A stretch of DNA of 64,000 nucleotides from Coprococcus aceti (lineage in GTDB: Bacteria; Bacillota; Clostridia; Lachnospirales; Lachnospiraceae). The translations under genes were made by a program, and so were the position numbers. The stretch is taken from positions 1 through 64,000 of the forward strand of contig NZ_JAOQJT010000012.1 in NCBI RefSeq assembly GCF_025567285.1, read 5' to 3'. Shown here piece by piece: positions 24,834-33,436 of this stretch. The notes beneath the pieces were generated by a model, which was given only the letters and a program-made list of their open reading frames with translations, searched no databases and had not been told where the DNA came from. Each line of letters begins with the position of its first letter. Positions within the stretch are counted from its first letter, which is position 1.

Positions 24834-26870
24834 TTGAATTTACAGGAGACATTAAAACACTATTTTGGATATGACAGTCTGAGATCAGGACAGCAGGAGC
24901 TTATAGATGGAATACTTGCAGGAAGGGATGTGCTTGGAATTATGCCAACCGGAGCCGGTAAGTCGCTTTGTTATCAGTTGCCGGCTTTGTTGATGGGAGC
25001 TGCCGGTAGGGGAGTGACAATAGTTATCTCACCGCTCATATCACTCATGGTGGATCAGGTTAAGGCACTGAACCAGGCGGGAGTTCACGCTGCGTATATC
25101 AATAGTACATTGACAGAAGGACAGATCAGAAAAGCTTTGGAATATGCCGGACAGGGCAGATATACACTCATGTATGTTACCCCGGAGAGACTTGGCACTG
25201 CGCAGTTTCTGGATTTTGCCGGCAAGGCAAGTCTTGCAATGGTGACAGTTGATGAGGCTCATTGCATATCCCAGTGGGGACAGGATTTCAGACCAAGCTA
25301 TCTGGAAATAGCGGATTTTATAGATAAGCTGCCAGTGCGCCCTGTTGTGAGTGCGTTTACCGCTACAGCAACAGATATAGTAAGGCGGGATATCGTCCAG
25401 AATCTTAGACTTGAATCTCCTGTCACGATTGTCACAGGATTTGACAGACCGAATCTGTTCTTCAAGGTTGTGAACAGGAAAGGCGGACGTGAGACGGACA
25501 ACAGTGTATTGAACTATGTCAAGAGACATGAGGGAGAGAGCGGGATCATATATTGTGCTACCAAGAAGAATGTGGAGAAGGTACACGAATTGCTGGTGGC
25601 ACATGGAATATCTGCCGGTCGGTATCATGCCGGATTATCGATGGAGGAGCGCAAGAGGAGTCAGGAGGATTTTACATATGACAGGCTCAGTGTGATGGTG
25701 GCGACAAATGCATTTGGCATGGGTATTGATAAGTCAAATGTGAGGTATGTGCTTCATTATAATATGCCGCAGAGCCTTGAGTATTACTATCAGGAGGCTG
25801 GAAGAGCCGGACGTGATGGTGAGGAAGCGGAGTGCGTACTGTTCTTCTCAAAGCAGGATATCATGATAAACAAGCGTTTGCTGGAACATAAGGTCAGTTC
25901 TGCAAATGCAGGCATAGACGATGATGAACTGCGGGCAAATGACCAGCGGAAGCTGAATCAAATGATACGTTATTGTGAAACGGATCAGTGCCTGAGACAG
26001 TATATACTGAGGTATTTTGGAGATGAAAGCCCTTGCACATGTGACAAATGCAGTAATTGTGTTGTGACGGAGGAAGAGACTGAGCAGTCATACATAACAG
26101 ACAAACGCGCTGTGAAAAAGATGGCGGTGATGGCTGATCTGACAGATGAGGGAATGGAACTGTTTGAACTTCTCCGGGCTGGACGCCTGGAGCTCGCAAG
26201 GAAGCAGAATGTGCCGCCATTTATCATTTGTTCGGATAAGACTCTCAAGGATATGTGCATTAAGTTGCCGAGAAACAGTGAGGATATGAAGAACGTATAT
26301 GGTATGGGAGTGCAGAAGACGGAGAGTTATGGAGAGACATTTGCAGAGATTATAGACGAATTCTGCCTTGCACATACGGAATATGTGGAGAGCATGAAAG
26401 CGGAAGCTTTGGATTCTGACAATCCTGGTGACTTAGGGACACAAGGTGTGGAATCGGAAAAGCAGCGCAGAAAAGAGAAAACAGTCAGGAAGAAAGAGTT
26501 CTATATTGATCCGAACATGCTTGATGATGTGGAGATCGTCGATGAATGTATTGTTTCTGAGCTGGCGAATCGTATAAATGAACTGAATCAGAAACAGGGA
26601 ATCACAGGCATGAAAAAGCTGACAGCGGCATTTATCAATGGTCTGCTACAGCAAAATGGCTACATTGAAGAACTGGACATGGATGATGGCAGCAAGACGA
26701 AGCGGGTTACCTCAAAAGGGGCGGAGATTGGAATTCGTGAGGAAGAGCGGAAAGCGAAGTTTGGCAGAAGATACTATGCAATCACACATAGCAGGGAGAG
26801 CCAGAAGGTGATAATAACTCTGCTTAAGGAGTATTTTTTCACAGGATACGGTGAGGGAATAGTGGAGTGA
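24834..26870 (+). CDS. recQ: ATP-dependent DNA helicase RecQ
   Basis: This 678-aa SF2 helicase unwinds DNA 3' to 5' during recombination and repair. Walker A is PTGAGKSLCYQ (about 42), the DEAH box VDEAHCISQWG (about 141) and motif III AFTATA (about 173). Motif VI QEAGRAGRDGE is near 322, and the zinc-binding cysteines (CTCDKCSNC) near 403. An HRDC domain (about 440-520) and a variable C-terminal tail to 678 follow. TTG 24834 follows GGAAAGGATA. The tail beyond the HRDC domain is longer than in E. coli RecQ and has a basic charged linker. Confidence 0.93.
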   Translation: MNLQETLKHYFGYDSLRSGQQELIDGILAGRDVLGIMPTGAGKSLCYQLPALLMGAAGRGVTIVISPLISLMVDQVKALNQAGVHAAYINSTLTEGQIRKALEYAGQGRYTLMYVTPERLGTAQFLDFAGKASLAMVTVDEAHCISQWGQDFRPSYLEIADFIDKLPVRPVVSAFTATATDIVRRDIVQNLRLESPVTIVTGFDRPNLFFKVVNRKGGRETDNSVLNYVKRHEGESGIIYCATKKNVEKVHELLVAHGISAGRYHAGLSMEERKRSQEDFTYDRLSVMVATNAFGMGIDKSNVRYVLHYNMPQSLEYYYQEAGRAGRDGEEAECVLFFSKQDIMINKRLLEHKVSSANAGIDDDELRANDQRKLNQMIRYCETDQCLRQYILRYFGDESPCTCDKCSNCVVTEEETEQSYITDKRAVKKMAVMADLTDEGMELFELLRAGRLELARKQNVPPFIICSDKTLKDMCIKLPRNSEDMKNVYGMGVQKTESYGETFAEIIDEFCLAHTEYVESMKAEALDSDNPGDLGTQGVESEKQRRKEKTVRKKEFYIDPNMLDDVEIVDECIVSELANRINELNQKQGITGMKKLTAAFINGLLQQNGYIEELDMDDGSKTKRVTSKGAEIGIREEERKAKFGRRYYAITHSRESQKVIITLLKEYFFTGYGEGIVE

Positions 26871-26977
26871 GAAAAATATTATTCATCTTAAAGGGACCGA
26901 AATCGATACGTTTAAAAAGAAAGTGATAGATTACTTTATGATTAACAATAGATTGACAATAATGAGGTATGAAGATA

Positions 26978-27403
26978 ATGGTATTTGAAACTATATACAG
27001 TTTGTATGAAAAAGAAGTAGTAAACGAGATTAAGAAATTAAAAACGGATGAAGAAATAAAATTTATTGAAAGAAAAGGAATTATACGAGATATTGTGTTG
27101 AAAAGGTTGGCAAAAGCATTAAGTGTGGCTGTATACAGAAATGGAAAGATAGAGGATGTACATGCGGGGGAATGCGAAGGGGAAGACTATTTTAGAGGTA
27201 TACCGGATAGTTGTATGAAAGCAATTAATATTGATGTTTGTAATAAAATATATACGATGTTAAAACTATTGCTTAGTACAGATGAGGATGATTTTAAGAT
27301 AGCTAATGCAGTTCTAAGATTCTCAGAGATGTGTGCGTCAGATTGGAATGAACCAGAACTGGATGATAGTATATACAATAAAGAACTGCTTGATTTGTTG
27401 TAA
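26978..27403 (+). CDS. Hypothetical protein
   Basis: This is 141 aa from ATG 26978, with GAGG about 10 nt upstream; ATG 26969 is an alternative. Largely helical, charged, with three cysteines and no recognised domain. It could be a small immunity-type or regulatory protein. It is 26 bp before the acetyltransferase gene. Confidence 0.5.
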   Translation: MVFETIYSLYEKEVVNEIKKLKTDEEIKFIERKGIIRDIVLKRLAKALSVAVYRNGKIEDVHAGECEGEDYFRGIPDSCMKAINIDVCNKIYTMLKLLLSTDEDDFKIANAVLRFSEMCASDWNEPELDDSIYNKELLDLL

Positions 27404-27429
27404 TCATTTTTAGAAAGAGGATCAGACAT

Positions 27430-27909
27430 ATGAAGATAATAAATGCAACACCAAAAGACAAAGAAGAACTGCTCTCGCTCTATCACGCCATGATAGGCGG
27501 ACCGTGTGAGTGGAGCGAGAATTATCCTGACGAGAATACCATAGCATTTGACCTGAAGAATGAGGATCTGTTTGTTATGAAGAATGACAAAGAAGAGATT
27601 GTAGCCACAATATCCATAGATCACGACGATGCTGTTGAGGCACTTACGTGCTGGAGAGCAGATCTGGCTCCATCGGGAGAACTTTCAAGGCTGTGCGTCA
27701 GGAAGGATATGCAGGGACAGGGAATTGCGAAGACTATGATGAACTATGCCTGTGATGTCCTGAAAAGCAGAGGCATGAAGGGCGTTCATATACTTGTCAG
27801 AGAAGGACATGTGGTGGCGCTTTCGACATACGCCAAGATTGGTTTTGAAACGGTTGGAGAGTGTGATCTTTTTGATAAGCATTTCGTATGTATGGAACGG
27901 GGATTCTAA
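27430..27909 (+). CDS. GNAT-family N-acetyltransferase
   Basis: This 159-aa protein has the GNAT core: a beta strand with ELSRLCVRKDMQGQGIAKTM, where the QGQGIA loop binds acetyl-CoA pyrophosphate, followed by a helix and GVHILVREGHVVALSTYAKIGF, the typical end of motif B. The substrate is unknown. ATG 27430 follows AGAAAGAGGA. Confidence 0.87.
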   Translation: MKIINATPKDKEELLSLYHAMIGGPCEWSENYPDENTIAFDLKNEDLFVMKNDKEEIVATISIDHDDAVEALTCWRADLAPSGELSRLCVRKDMQGQGIAKTMMNYACDVLKSRGMKGVHILVREGHVVALSTYAKIGFETVGECDLFDKHFVCMERGF

Positions 27910-28038
27910 AGAGGTAGATATTGCAAGTTATAGGATGCAGCTGCAGCTATATTGTAATATAATGGGGGTGTATTGTTTGATGAGTTATAGAGATGAGACA
28001 TTTCTATTATATAAGAATGACGAGTGGAGGCGCACAGA

Positions 28039-28608
28039 ATGATAATTACAATAGGCAGAGAGTGTGGATGTGACGGCGATGAGGTGGCGGCAAGACTTGC
28101 CTCAAAATATGGTATAGCCTGTTACACAAAGAAAGAGATAATAAGGCTGGCAAAGGAGAAGGGTGTGTATGACAAATATCCGTTTTTCTTTGGAGAGAAG
28201 GCTATAGATTCTATGATGCAGTCGGTGTCAGATGACTTTGTCGTGAAGAGAAGAAAGACCCCGGAGGAGGTACTTGAGAGATTGCTTGACGGACAGGATG
28301 GCGTTGTAGTGGGAAGAGCCTCGGACTTTGCATTCAAGAACAGGAACGATGCAGTGAGAATATTCCTGTGCGGAGATAAAGACAGCAGAATAAAGAGGAT
28401 AATGGACAAGCATGGCATATCAGAATCAAAGGCAAAGAGTATTGTGGAGGAGACTGATGCCAAGCGAAGAAGCTATCATGACTATTACTCAGGAGAGAAC
28501 TGGGGATATTCAGGACATTATGACCTGTGCCTTGATGAGGCGAAGCTCGGCGTGGACGGTGTCGTGGAGATGGTTTCAGCGTATATGAAGGTGATAGGCA
28601 GAAATTAG
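28039..28608 (+). CDS. Cytidylate kinase-like protein
   Basis: This is 189 aa from ATG 28039 with GTGGAGG upstream; a frame extension to 28024 includes that ribosome site. The N-terminus ITIGREcGCDGDEVAARLA is the P-loop region typical of cytidylate-kinase-like proteins, where GREYGSGG replaces a classic Walker A. GVVVGRASDFAFKNR (about 91-105) and KRIMDKHGISESKAKSIVEE are also typical. This family in Clostridia is usually annotated by domain only and the nucleotide substrate is not proven. A short 20-codon frame lies just upstream (27981-28043) and may be a leader peptide. Confidence 0.85.
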   Translation: MIITIGRECGCDGDEVAARLASKYGIACYTKKEIIRLAKEKGVYDKYPFFFGEKAIDSMMQSVSDDFVVKRRKTPEEVLERLLDGQDGVVVGRASDFAFKNRNDAVRIFLCGDKDSRIKRIMDKHGISESKAKSIVEETDAKRRSYHDYYSGENWGYSGHYDLCLDEAKLGVDGVVEMVSAYMKVIGRN

Positions 28609-28681
28609 AATTGAGCTTGGCGGAAGATATATGGTATGAGCTGGATTGACAGGCTTTAGGCATTACTTGAAAGGTGTAGAT

Positions 28682-30448
28682 ATGGGGAAAAATACAACAG
28701 GAAAATACAGTCTTCTGGTACCGGATGGTGAGTATTCATTTAGGGTACTGAGCCCTGTGGTCATGCATGACCTTGGGCTTGATATGATATGCAGACAACT
28801 GTCGGCAAATGAGTCTGAACAGAATTATATAATGGGAGTTATGTCACGGATATATGCAGATCCATCTGTTACAAAGTACAGAGGTGGTGTGTTTGACGAC
28901 ATAATTGGAAATAAAAAACTCAGAGACGACATGATGGAGATTCTTGGGAAGATAAGCTTTCTCAAGGATTACGGCAGCTTTAAACGCGATTATGATGAGA
29001 ATTCAGGTATATGGGATCTTATGCACAGACTTGATGAGATAGACGATTACATAGAATGCGTAGATTCGTTATATTCCTGCCTGAAGGATAAAAACTTGCA
29101 TTCCGAGGGATTTACAGGTCTTAAGGAGTATGTTCAGAATATATATGAGGACAACGGTTTCAGTGAGTTGAAGAAGGACATATCAGAGCTGAAAAAGGTG
29201 AGTGGTGAGGTTCGAAGTATAACTATAGGAATTAATCTGAACAGCAGATATGAGGCTGATGGCGTTGGCTTGATATCTGTAAATAGTAAGCAATTTACGA
29301 GGGGCGGTGTGCTGAGCAATTTCTACGGTCATTTGATGTCCAGAGATAAGATAAGTGACAACCTCGACGCTAAGAGTGACTTCAGATTTCAGCCGTTAGA
29401 TGCGGTAAATGAAGCATTATCCAAATTTCAGCAGGAACTTCAGGGAAGAGTGGTAACTGGAGGTGCAAATAACTTGGCGGCAGGAATGGTTGGTATTCCT
29501 GATTCTGACAAATCCAAAGATATTACGCGGTATACAGACAGGGTAGTCACCAAGCTCATAACAAGAATTGTCAAGAGGATGAGGGAGACGTTAAATAAGT
29601 ATGTGTCGATTACTATAACTGATATGACGGATCTCATACCTGAGCTCACTTACTATATAAGATGGGCTGAGTACATAGAAAAACTGCAGAAACGCGGCGC
29701 AGCATTTTCCAAGGCAAAGGTTGTGAACTCTGCATATCAGCCGAACGCAGATATTTCCGAGGAGGACGATTCAAAGAGCAGATATTATATGAAGGCTCGT
29801 GGCATATACAATATCAAGCTTGCGGCATTTGACACGGAGGAGTCGGAGCACATAGTGACCAATGATCTGGACTTTGACAGCGAGCACAGAGTGTATATTC
29901 TGACAGGAGCAAATAGGGGTGGAAAGACGACCATAACCCAGACGATAGGTCAGCTTTTTGTACTGGCTCAGGGTGGTATATATATCCCAGGTGATGAATT
30001 TGAATTTGCTCCAGTGGACTGCGTATTTACACATTTCCCTGCTGACGAAGACAAGACCCTGGATCTTGGAAGACTTGGTGAGGAGTGCAAGAGATTCAGG
30101 GAGATATTTGACGGTGCGAATGATCGCAGTCTCATACTTCTCAATGAGACGTTTTCAACTACGTCATTTGAGGAGGGCTATTATATAGCCAGGGATTCCG
30201 TGAGAGCGATTCTGACAAAGGGAACGAGAACGATATACAACACCCATATGCATAAGCTGGGCTTTGATGTGGATGAGATGAATGAAGGGCGTACAGAGGG
30301 CAAGGTATATTCGCTGATCGTACACAACGAGGGCTCACAAAGATCATACAAGATAGAGATAGCGCCACCTGCTGGTAAATCATATGCCAGTGACATAGCG
30401 GAGAAATATGGTGTTACATATGACATGCTGGTGAATAAAGAAAAATAG
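28682..30448 (+). CDS. MutS-related ATPase without mismatch-recognition domain
   Basis: This is 588 aa from ATG 28682, with GAAAGGTG upstream. The C-terminal ATPase has Walker A TGANRGGKTT (about 422), an altered Walker B LILLNETFSTT (Asn where MutS has Asp before Glu) and a final TIYNTHMHKLGF. The N-terminal 400 aa look like the MutS lever/clamp helices. No MutS-I mismatch-binding Phe-x-Glu motif is seen. It is therefore a MutS homolog of the shorter type, likely not a mismatch repair protein. The mutL partner is not in the window. Confidence 0.8.
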   Translation: MGKNTTGKYSLLVPDGEYSFRVLSPVVMHDLGLDMICRQLSANESEQNYIMGVMSRIYADPSVTKYRGGVFDDIIGNKKLRDDMMEILGKISFLKDYGSFKRDYDENSGIWDLMHRLDEIDDYIECVDSLYSCLKDKNLHSEGFTGLKEYVQNIYEDNGFSELKKDISELKKVSGEVRSITIGINLNSRYEADGVGLISVNSKQFTRGGVLSNFYGHLMSRDKISDNLDAKSDFRFQPLDAVNEALSKFQQELQGRVVTGGANNLAAGMVGIPDSDKSKDITRYTDRVVTKLITRIVKRMRETLNKYVSITITDMTDLIPELTYYIRWAEYIEKLQKRGAAFSKAKVVNSAYQPNADISEEDDSKSRYYMKARGIYNIKLAAFDTEESEHIVTNDLDFDSEHRVYILTGANRGGKTTITQTIGQLFVLAQGGIYIPGDEFEFAPVDCVFTHFPADEDKTLDLGRLGEECKRFREIFDGANDRSLILLNETFSTTSFEEGYYIARDSVRAILTKGTRTIYNTHMHKLGFDVDEMNEGRTEGKVYSLIVHNEGSQRSYKIEIAPPAGKSYASDIAEKYGVTYDMLVNKEK

Positions 30449-30551
30449 TTGGCTGTATGCACTGCTTGTGGATGATATTACAGACGATATGTGGGCAGTT
30501 TAGAGTCATATAATATGAATTGTCTATAGTGAAGATATTGGAGGGTATAGG
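30449..30551 (+). promoter_or_regulatory. Likely promoter region of the VanRS-like operon
   Basis: TATAAT at 30509-30514 lies 38 bp upstream of ATG 30552, with no strong -35 at the expected spacing. The SD is ATTGGAGGGT. Confidence 0.35.
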
Positions 30552-31271
30552 ATGACAGAAAAGCATACAGACAAGAGAACAATACTTATAGTGGATGATG
30601 ACGCTGATCTGTCTATGCTGATACAGGATATGCTGGAGGACAACGGCTATGCTTTTCTGTACGCAGCCAGCATAGACGATGCATATGAAGTGCTGACAGA
30701 TAACAAATGTGATCTTATACTTCTGGATATCAATCTTCCCGATGGTACAGGTTTCTCGTTCTGTAAAGAACTCAGGCATACTTCGCAGGTGCCAATCATA
30801 TTTGCAAGTGCAAGGACGAGTGAGGATGACAAGGTGAATGGCCTTGATATGGGTGGAGATGACTATATCGCAAAGCCGTATTCACTGAAAGAGCTTATGT
30901 CTCGTATCCGTTCGATACTCAGGAGAACTTATGGTGTTGATGACAATAAGTCTGAGATGTTGACCCTGAACACAGACGGGAACGAGATAGAGATCAACAG
31001 GCACGCACGGACTGTGAACAGAAACAAAAGTAATGTGGATATGAAGCCGAAGGAATTTGACCTGCTTGTATACATGGCGGAGAACAGAGGCAGGGTATTG
31101 ACCAAGGAACAGATCATGAGTGCCGTGTGGGGGCTGTACAGCGATGTGGAGCCATCCACGGTTGCGGTGCATGTAAGGTGGCTCAGGGAAAAGCTTGAGA
31201 CAGATCCTTCACATCCGCAGCTTATCCGTACGGTATGGGGAACGGGATATGTGCTGGGAGATAGTGAATAG
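30552..31271 (+). CDS. OmpR-family response regulator (VanR/BceR-like)
   Basis: This is a 239-aa regulator. Receiver: acidic DDD near 15-17, phosphoacceptor D in LLDINLPDG near 60, T/S in ASART, K near 109 in IAKPYSLKEL. The winged-helix domain (about 135-236) ends in RTVWGTGYVLG. ATG 30552 follows TTGGAGGG. The sensor kinase starts 67 bp downstream and ABC transporter genes follow, an arrangement typical of peptide or cell-envelope stress sensing in Firmicutes. Confidence 0.92.
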   Translation: MTEKHTDKRTILIVDDDADLSMLIQDMLEDNGYAFLYAASIDDAYEVLTDNKCDLILLDINLPDGTGFSFCKELRHTSQVPIIFASARTSEDDKVNGLDMGGDDYIAKPYSLKELMSRIRSILRRTYGVDDNKSEMLTLNTDGNEIEINRHARTVNRNKSNVDMKPKEFDLLVYMAENRGRVLTKEQIMSAVWGLYSDVEPSTVAVHVRWLREKLETDPSHPQLIRTVWGTGYVLGDSE

Positions 31272-31338
31272 ACAAAGACGGTGAGGATAATATGAGCTTG
31301 TAAGGTGGATGTCCACTTGGCAGCTATAGGGAGTTTAT

Positions 31339-32556
31339 ATGAAGCGACATTCAGTAAGAAGCAATATAATAAAAATGCTGATCGTGTTCATGTGCGCTAT
31401 AACCATAGTTTTTGGTTGGCTGTTCTACAGGGAGAAGCAGGACGAGACACGGCGGATAAAAGATGATGAATATGGGCAGTATATAGTGGAACTGAATGAA
31501 GTGAAACAACTGTATGATTCGGGATCCACAGATGCTGACGAAAAGCTTGACGCTGTAATGAATGAACTCAGGGAACAAAAGATAGATACCGGCAAGTCAG
31601 GACTTAGGAATATAGTGATCATGTATATCGTTGTCTTGTGTGTTGTGATTGTATTATTCCTGTACATATACGTGTGTGTTCTCAGGCCATTTGACGAGCT
31701 GGAGGATTATGCATCACATCTGGCAACAGGGGATATGGACACCGAACTTAAGTACAGACGGGTAAATATGTTCGGAAGCTTCACGTGGGCATTTGACCAT
31801 ATGAGAACGGAGATAGTGCATGCAAGGCGTAGAGAGCAGGAAGCGATAGAGAACAACAAGACAGTTATAGCCACGCTGTCACATGATATAAAGACTCCGA
31901 TCGCATCTATAAGAGGATATGCGGAGGCATTGGTCATGAATATGGATGCCACCCAGGAGCGCAGGGAGAGGTATGCGTCGGTCATCATGAAGAAATGTGA
32001 TGAGGTTACGTCCATAACGAATGACATGTTTATTCATTCCTTGCATGATCTGGACAGACTGGTGGTGAAGAGTGATAAGGTTGAGATAAAACCTCTGCTG
32101 GAACAGGTCCTGTCAGATATAGGTCTCGGAATGGATATCGTGGTGAATGGAGATATAACCGAGGCAGTGCTTGAGCATTCAGATTCGGGAAGAGTGGTTC
32201 AGGTGATAGAAAATATACTGTCAAATGCCGCTAAGTATGCCAGAGACACAGAGATAAGTATTGTTACGGAATGTATATCGCCCGAAAAACTTCCAAGGAA
32301 TGTCCATGTGAGCGGCGCTGATATGGTATACAGGCTGTCCATAAAGGATCATGGAACAGGAATTCCGGATAAGGATATGCCGTTCATATATGAGAAGTTT
32401 TATCGAGGGGAAAACTCCGGTGATGAACCTGGAGCGGGCCTTGGACTATTTATTGTCCATTATCTCATGGACAGAATGGGCGGAGATGTGGAACTTGTAA
32501 ATCATGCTGATGGCCTGGAGGCAGTGTTATATTTTGCAGCAAGAAAGGTTTGTTAA
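31339..32556 (+). CDS. Sensor histidine kinase, HAMP type
   Basis: This is a 405-aa kinase. TM helices lie at about 12-30 and 92-113, with a 60-aa extracellular segment, then HAMP (about 114-165). HisKA has ATLSHDIKTPIASIRGYAEA with H near 181; HATPase_c has VIENILSNAAKYA, DHGTGI and GAGLGLFIV. The extracellular part is larger than in BceS-type intramembrane kinases, so the kinase may sense a ligand directly. It pairs with the preceding regulator. Confidence 0.93.
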   Translation: MKRHSVRSNIIKMLIVFMCAITIVFGWLFYREKQDETRRIKDDEYGQYIVELNEVKQLYDSGSTDADEKLDAVMNELREQKIDTGKSGLRNIVIMYIVVLCVVIVLFLYIYVCVLRPFDELEDYASHLATGDMDTELKYRRVNMFGSFTWAFDHMRTEIVHARRREQEAIENNKTVIATLSHDIKTPIASIRGYAEALVMNMDATQERRERYASVIMKKCDEVTSITNDMFIHSLHDLDRLVVKSDKVEIKPLLEQVLSDIGLGMDIVVNGDITEAVLEHSDSGRVVQVIENILSNAAKYARDTEISIVTECISPEKLPRNVHVSGADMVYRLSIKDHGTGIPDKDMPFIYEKFYRGENSGDEPGAGLGLFIVHYLMDRMGGDVELVNHADGLEAVLYFAARKVC

Positions 32557-32583
32557 GGACTTGTTAATAAATAGGGTGATATG

Positions 32584-32645
32584 GTTGTAGCACGGTGGCG
32601 AGGTGAAGATCTGTAGAGGATGTCTGAATGCCCCCGTGCTACAAC
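32584..32645 (+). promoter_or_regulatory. Long perfect-stem hairpin in the ABC transporter leader
   Basis: GTTGTAGCACGG (32584-32595) pairs perfectly with CCGTGCTACAAC (32634-32645) across a 38-nt G-rich loop. It lies just before the ribosome site (AAAAGGAGAG) of the ABC ATPase gene. No U tract follows, so it is not a simple terminator. It may be a leader RNA element or a protein-binding site of the two-component system. Confidence 0.6.
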
Positions 32646-32663
32646 TATAAAAAGGAGAGAAAA

Positions 32664-33425
32664 ATGGCAGATATAATACTTCAGGCAAGAGATCTTTGCA
32701 AAAGCTTTTCCAGTGAGGGCGTGCAGAATCATGTGCTCAACAACATGGATCTGGATATCTATAAGGGAGATTTTACAGTCATCATGGGAGCGTCAGGCTC
32801 GGGAAAATCCACACTGCTTTACAGTCTGTCCGGGATGGACAGACCGACTTCGGGAAAGGTCATATATGATGGCGAGGATATAACAGAATACAATGAGAAG
32901 CGCATGGCAGAACTCAGGGTGTATGAGTTTGGATTTGTGTTTCAGCAGATACATCTTGTTAGTAACCTCAGCATTAGAGAGAACATACTTGTGCCGGGTT
33001 ATATGAATAAGGATACGAGAACAAAAGAGACTGAAAACAGGGCTGATGAACTCATAAAAAAGATGAATATAGAAAGTGCTGCTGACCGACTTCCGGCACA
33101 GGTGTCCGGCGGAGAGGCACAGAGGGGCGCTATTGCCAGAGCGGTCATCAACAGTCCGGGTATCCTTTTCGCGGATGAGCCGACAGGCGCATTAAACCGC
33201 AGGAATACCCAGGATGTGCTGGACCTTCTCACCGAGCTCAACGTGGAGGGACAGAGCATACTCATGGTTACCCACGATGTGAGGGCTGCTATCAGGGCGA
33301 ACAGGATCATCTACATAGAGGACGGAAGGATCATAGGTGAGCTGAAGCTGTCACAATATATTGAAGAAGATCGCAAGAGCCGTGAGAGCCAGATAGATGC
33401 ATGGCTTGGTTCCATGCAGTGGTAG
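32664..33425 (+). CDS. ABC transporter ATP-binding protein (MacB/LolD/BceA-like)
   Basis: This is 253 aa from ATG 32664 with AAAAGGAGAG upstream. Walker A is GASGSGKST (about 39), the Q loop FGFVFQQIH, the signature VSGGEAQRGAIARA (about 140) and Walker B GILFADEPTGALN (about 162). It belongs to the MacB/LolD-type ATPases that pair with FtsX-domain permeases. The permease starts 11 bp downstream. Such transporters export peptides or give resistance to peptide antibiotics, consistent with control by the adjacent two-component system. Confidence 0.92.
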   Translation: MADIILQARDLCKSFSSEGVQNHVLNNMDLDIYKGDFTVIMGASGSGKSTLLYSLSGMDRPTSGKVIYDGEDITEYNEKRMAELRVYEFGFVFQQIHLVSNLSIRENILVPGYMNKDTRTKETENRADELIKKMNIESAADRLPAQVSGGEAQRGAIARAVINSPGILFADEPTGALNRRNTQDVLDLLTELNVEGQSILMVTHDVRAAIRANRIIYIEDGRIIGELKLSQYIEEDRKSRESQIDAWLGSMQW

Positions 33426-33436
33426 GAGGTGCCGGG

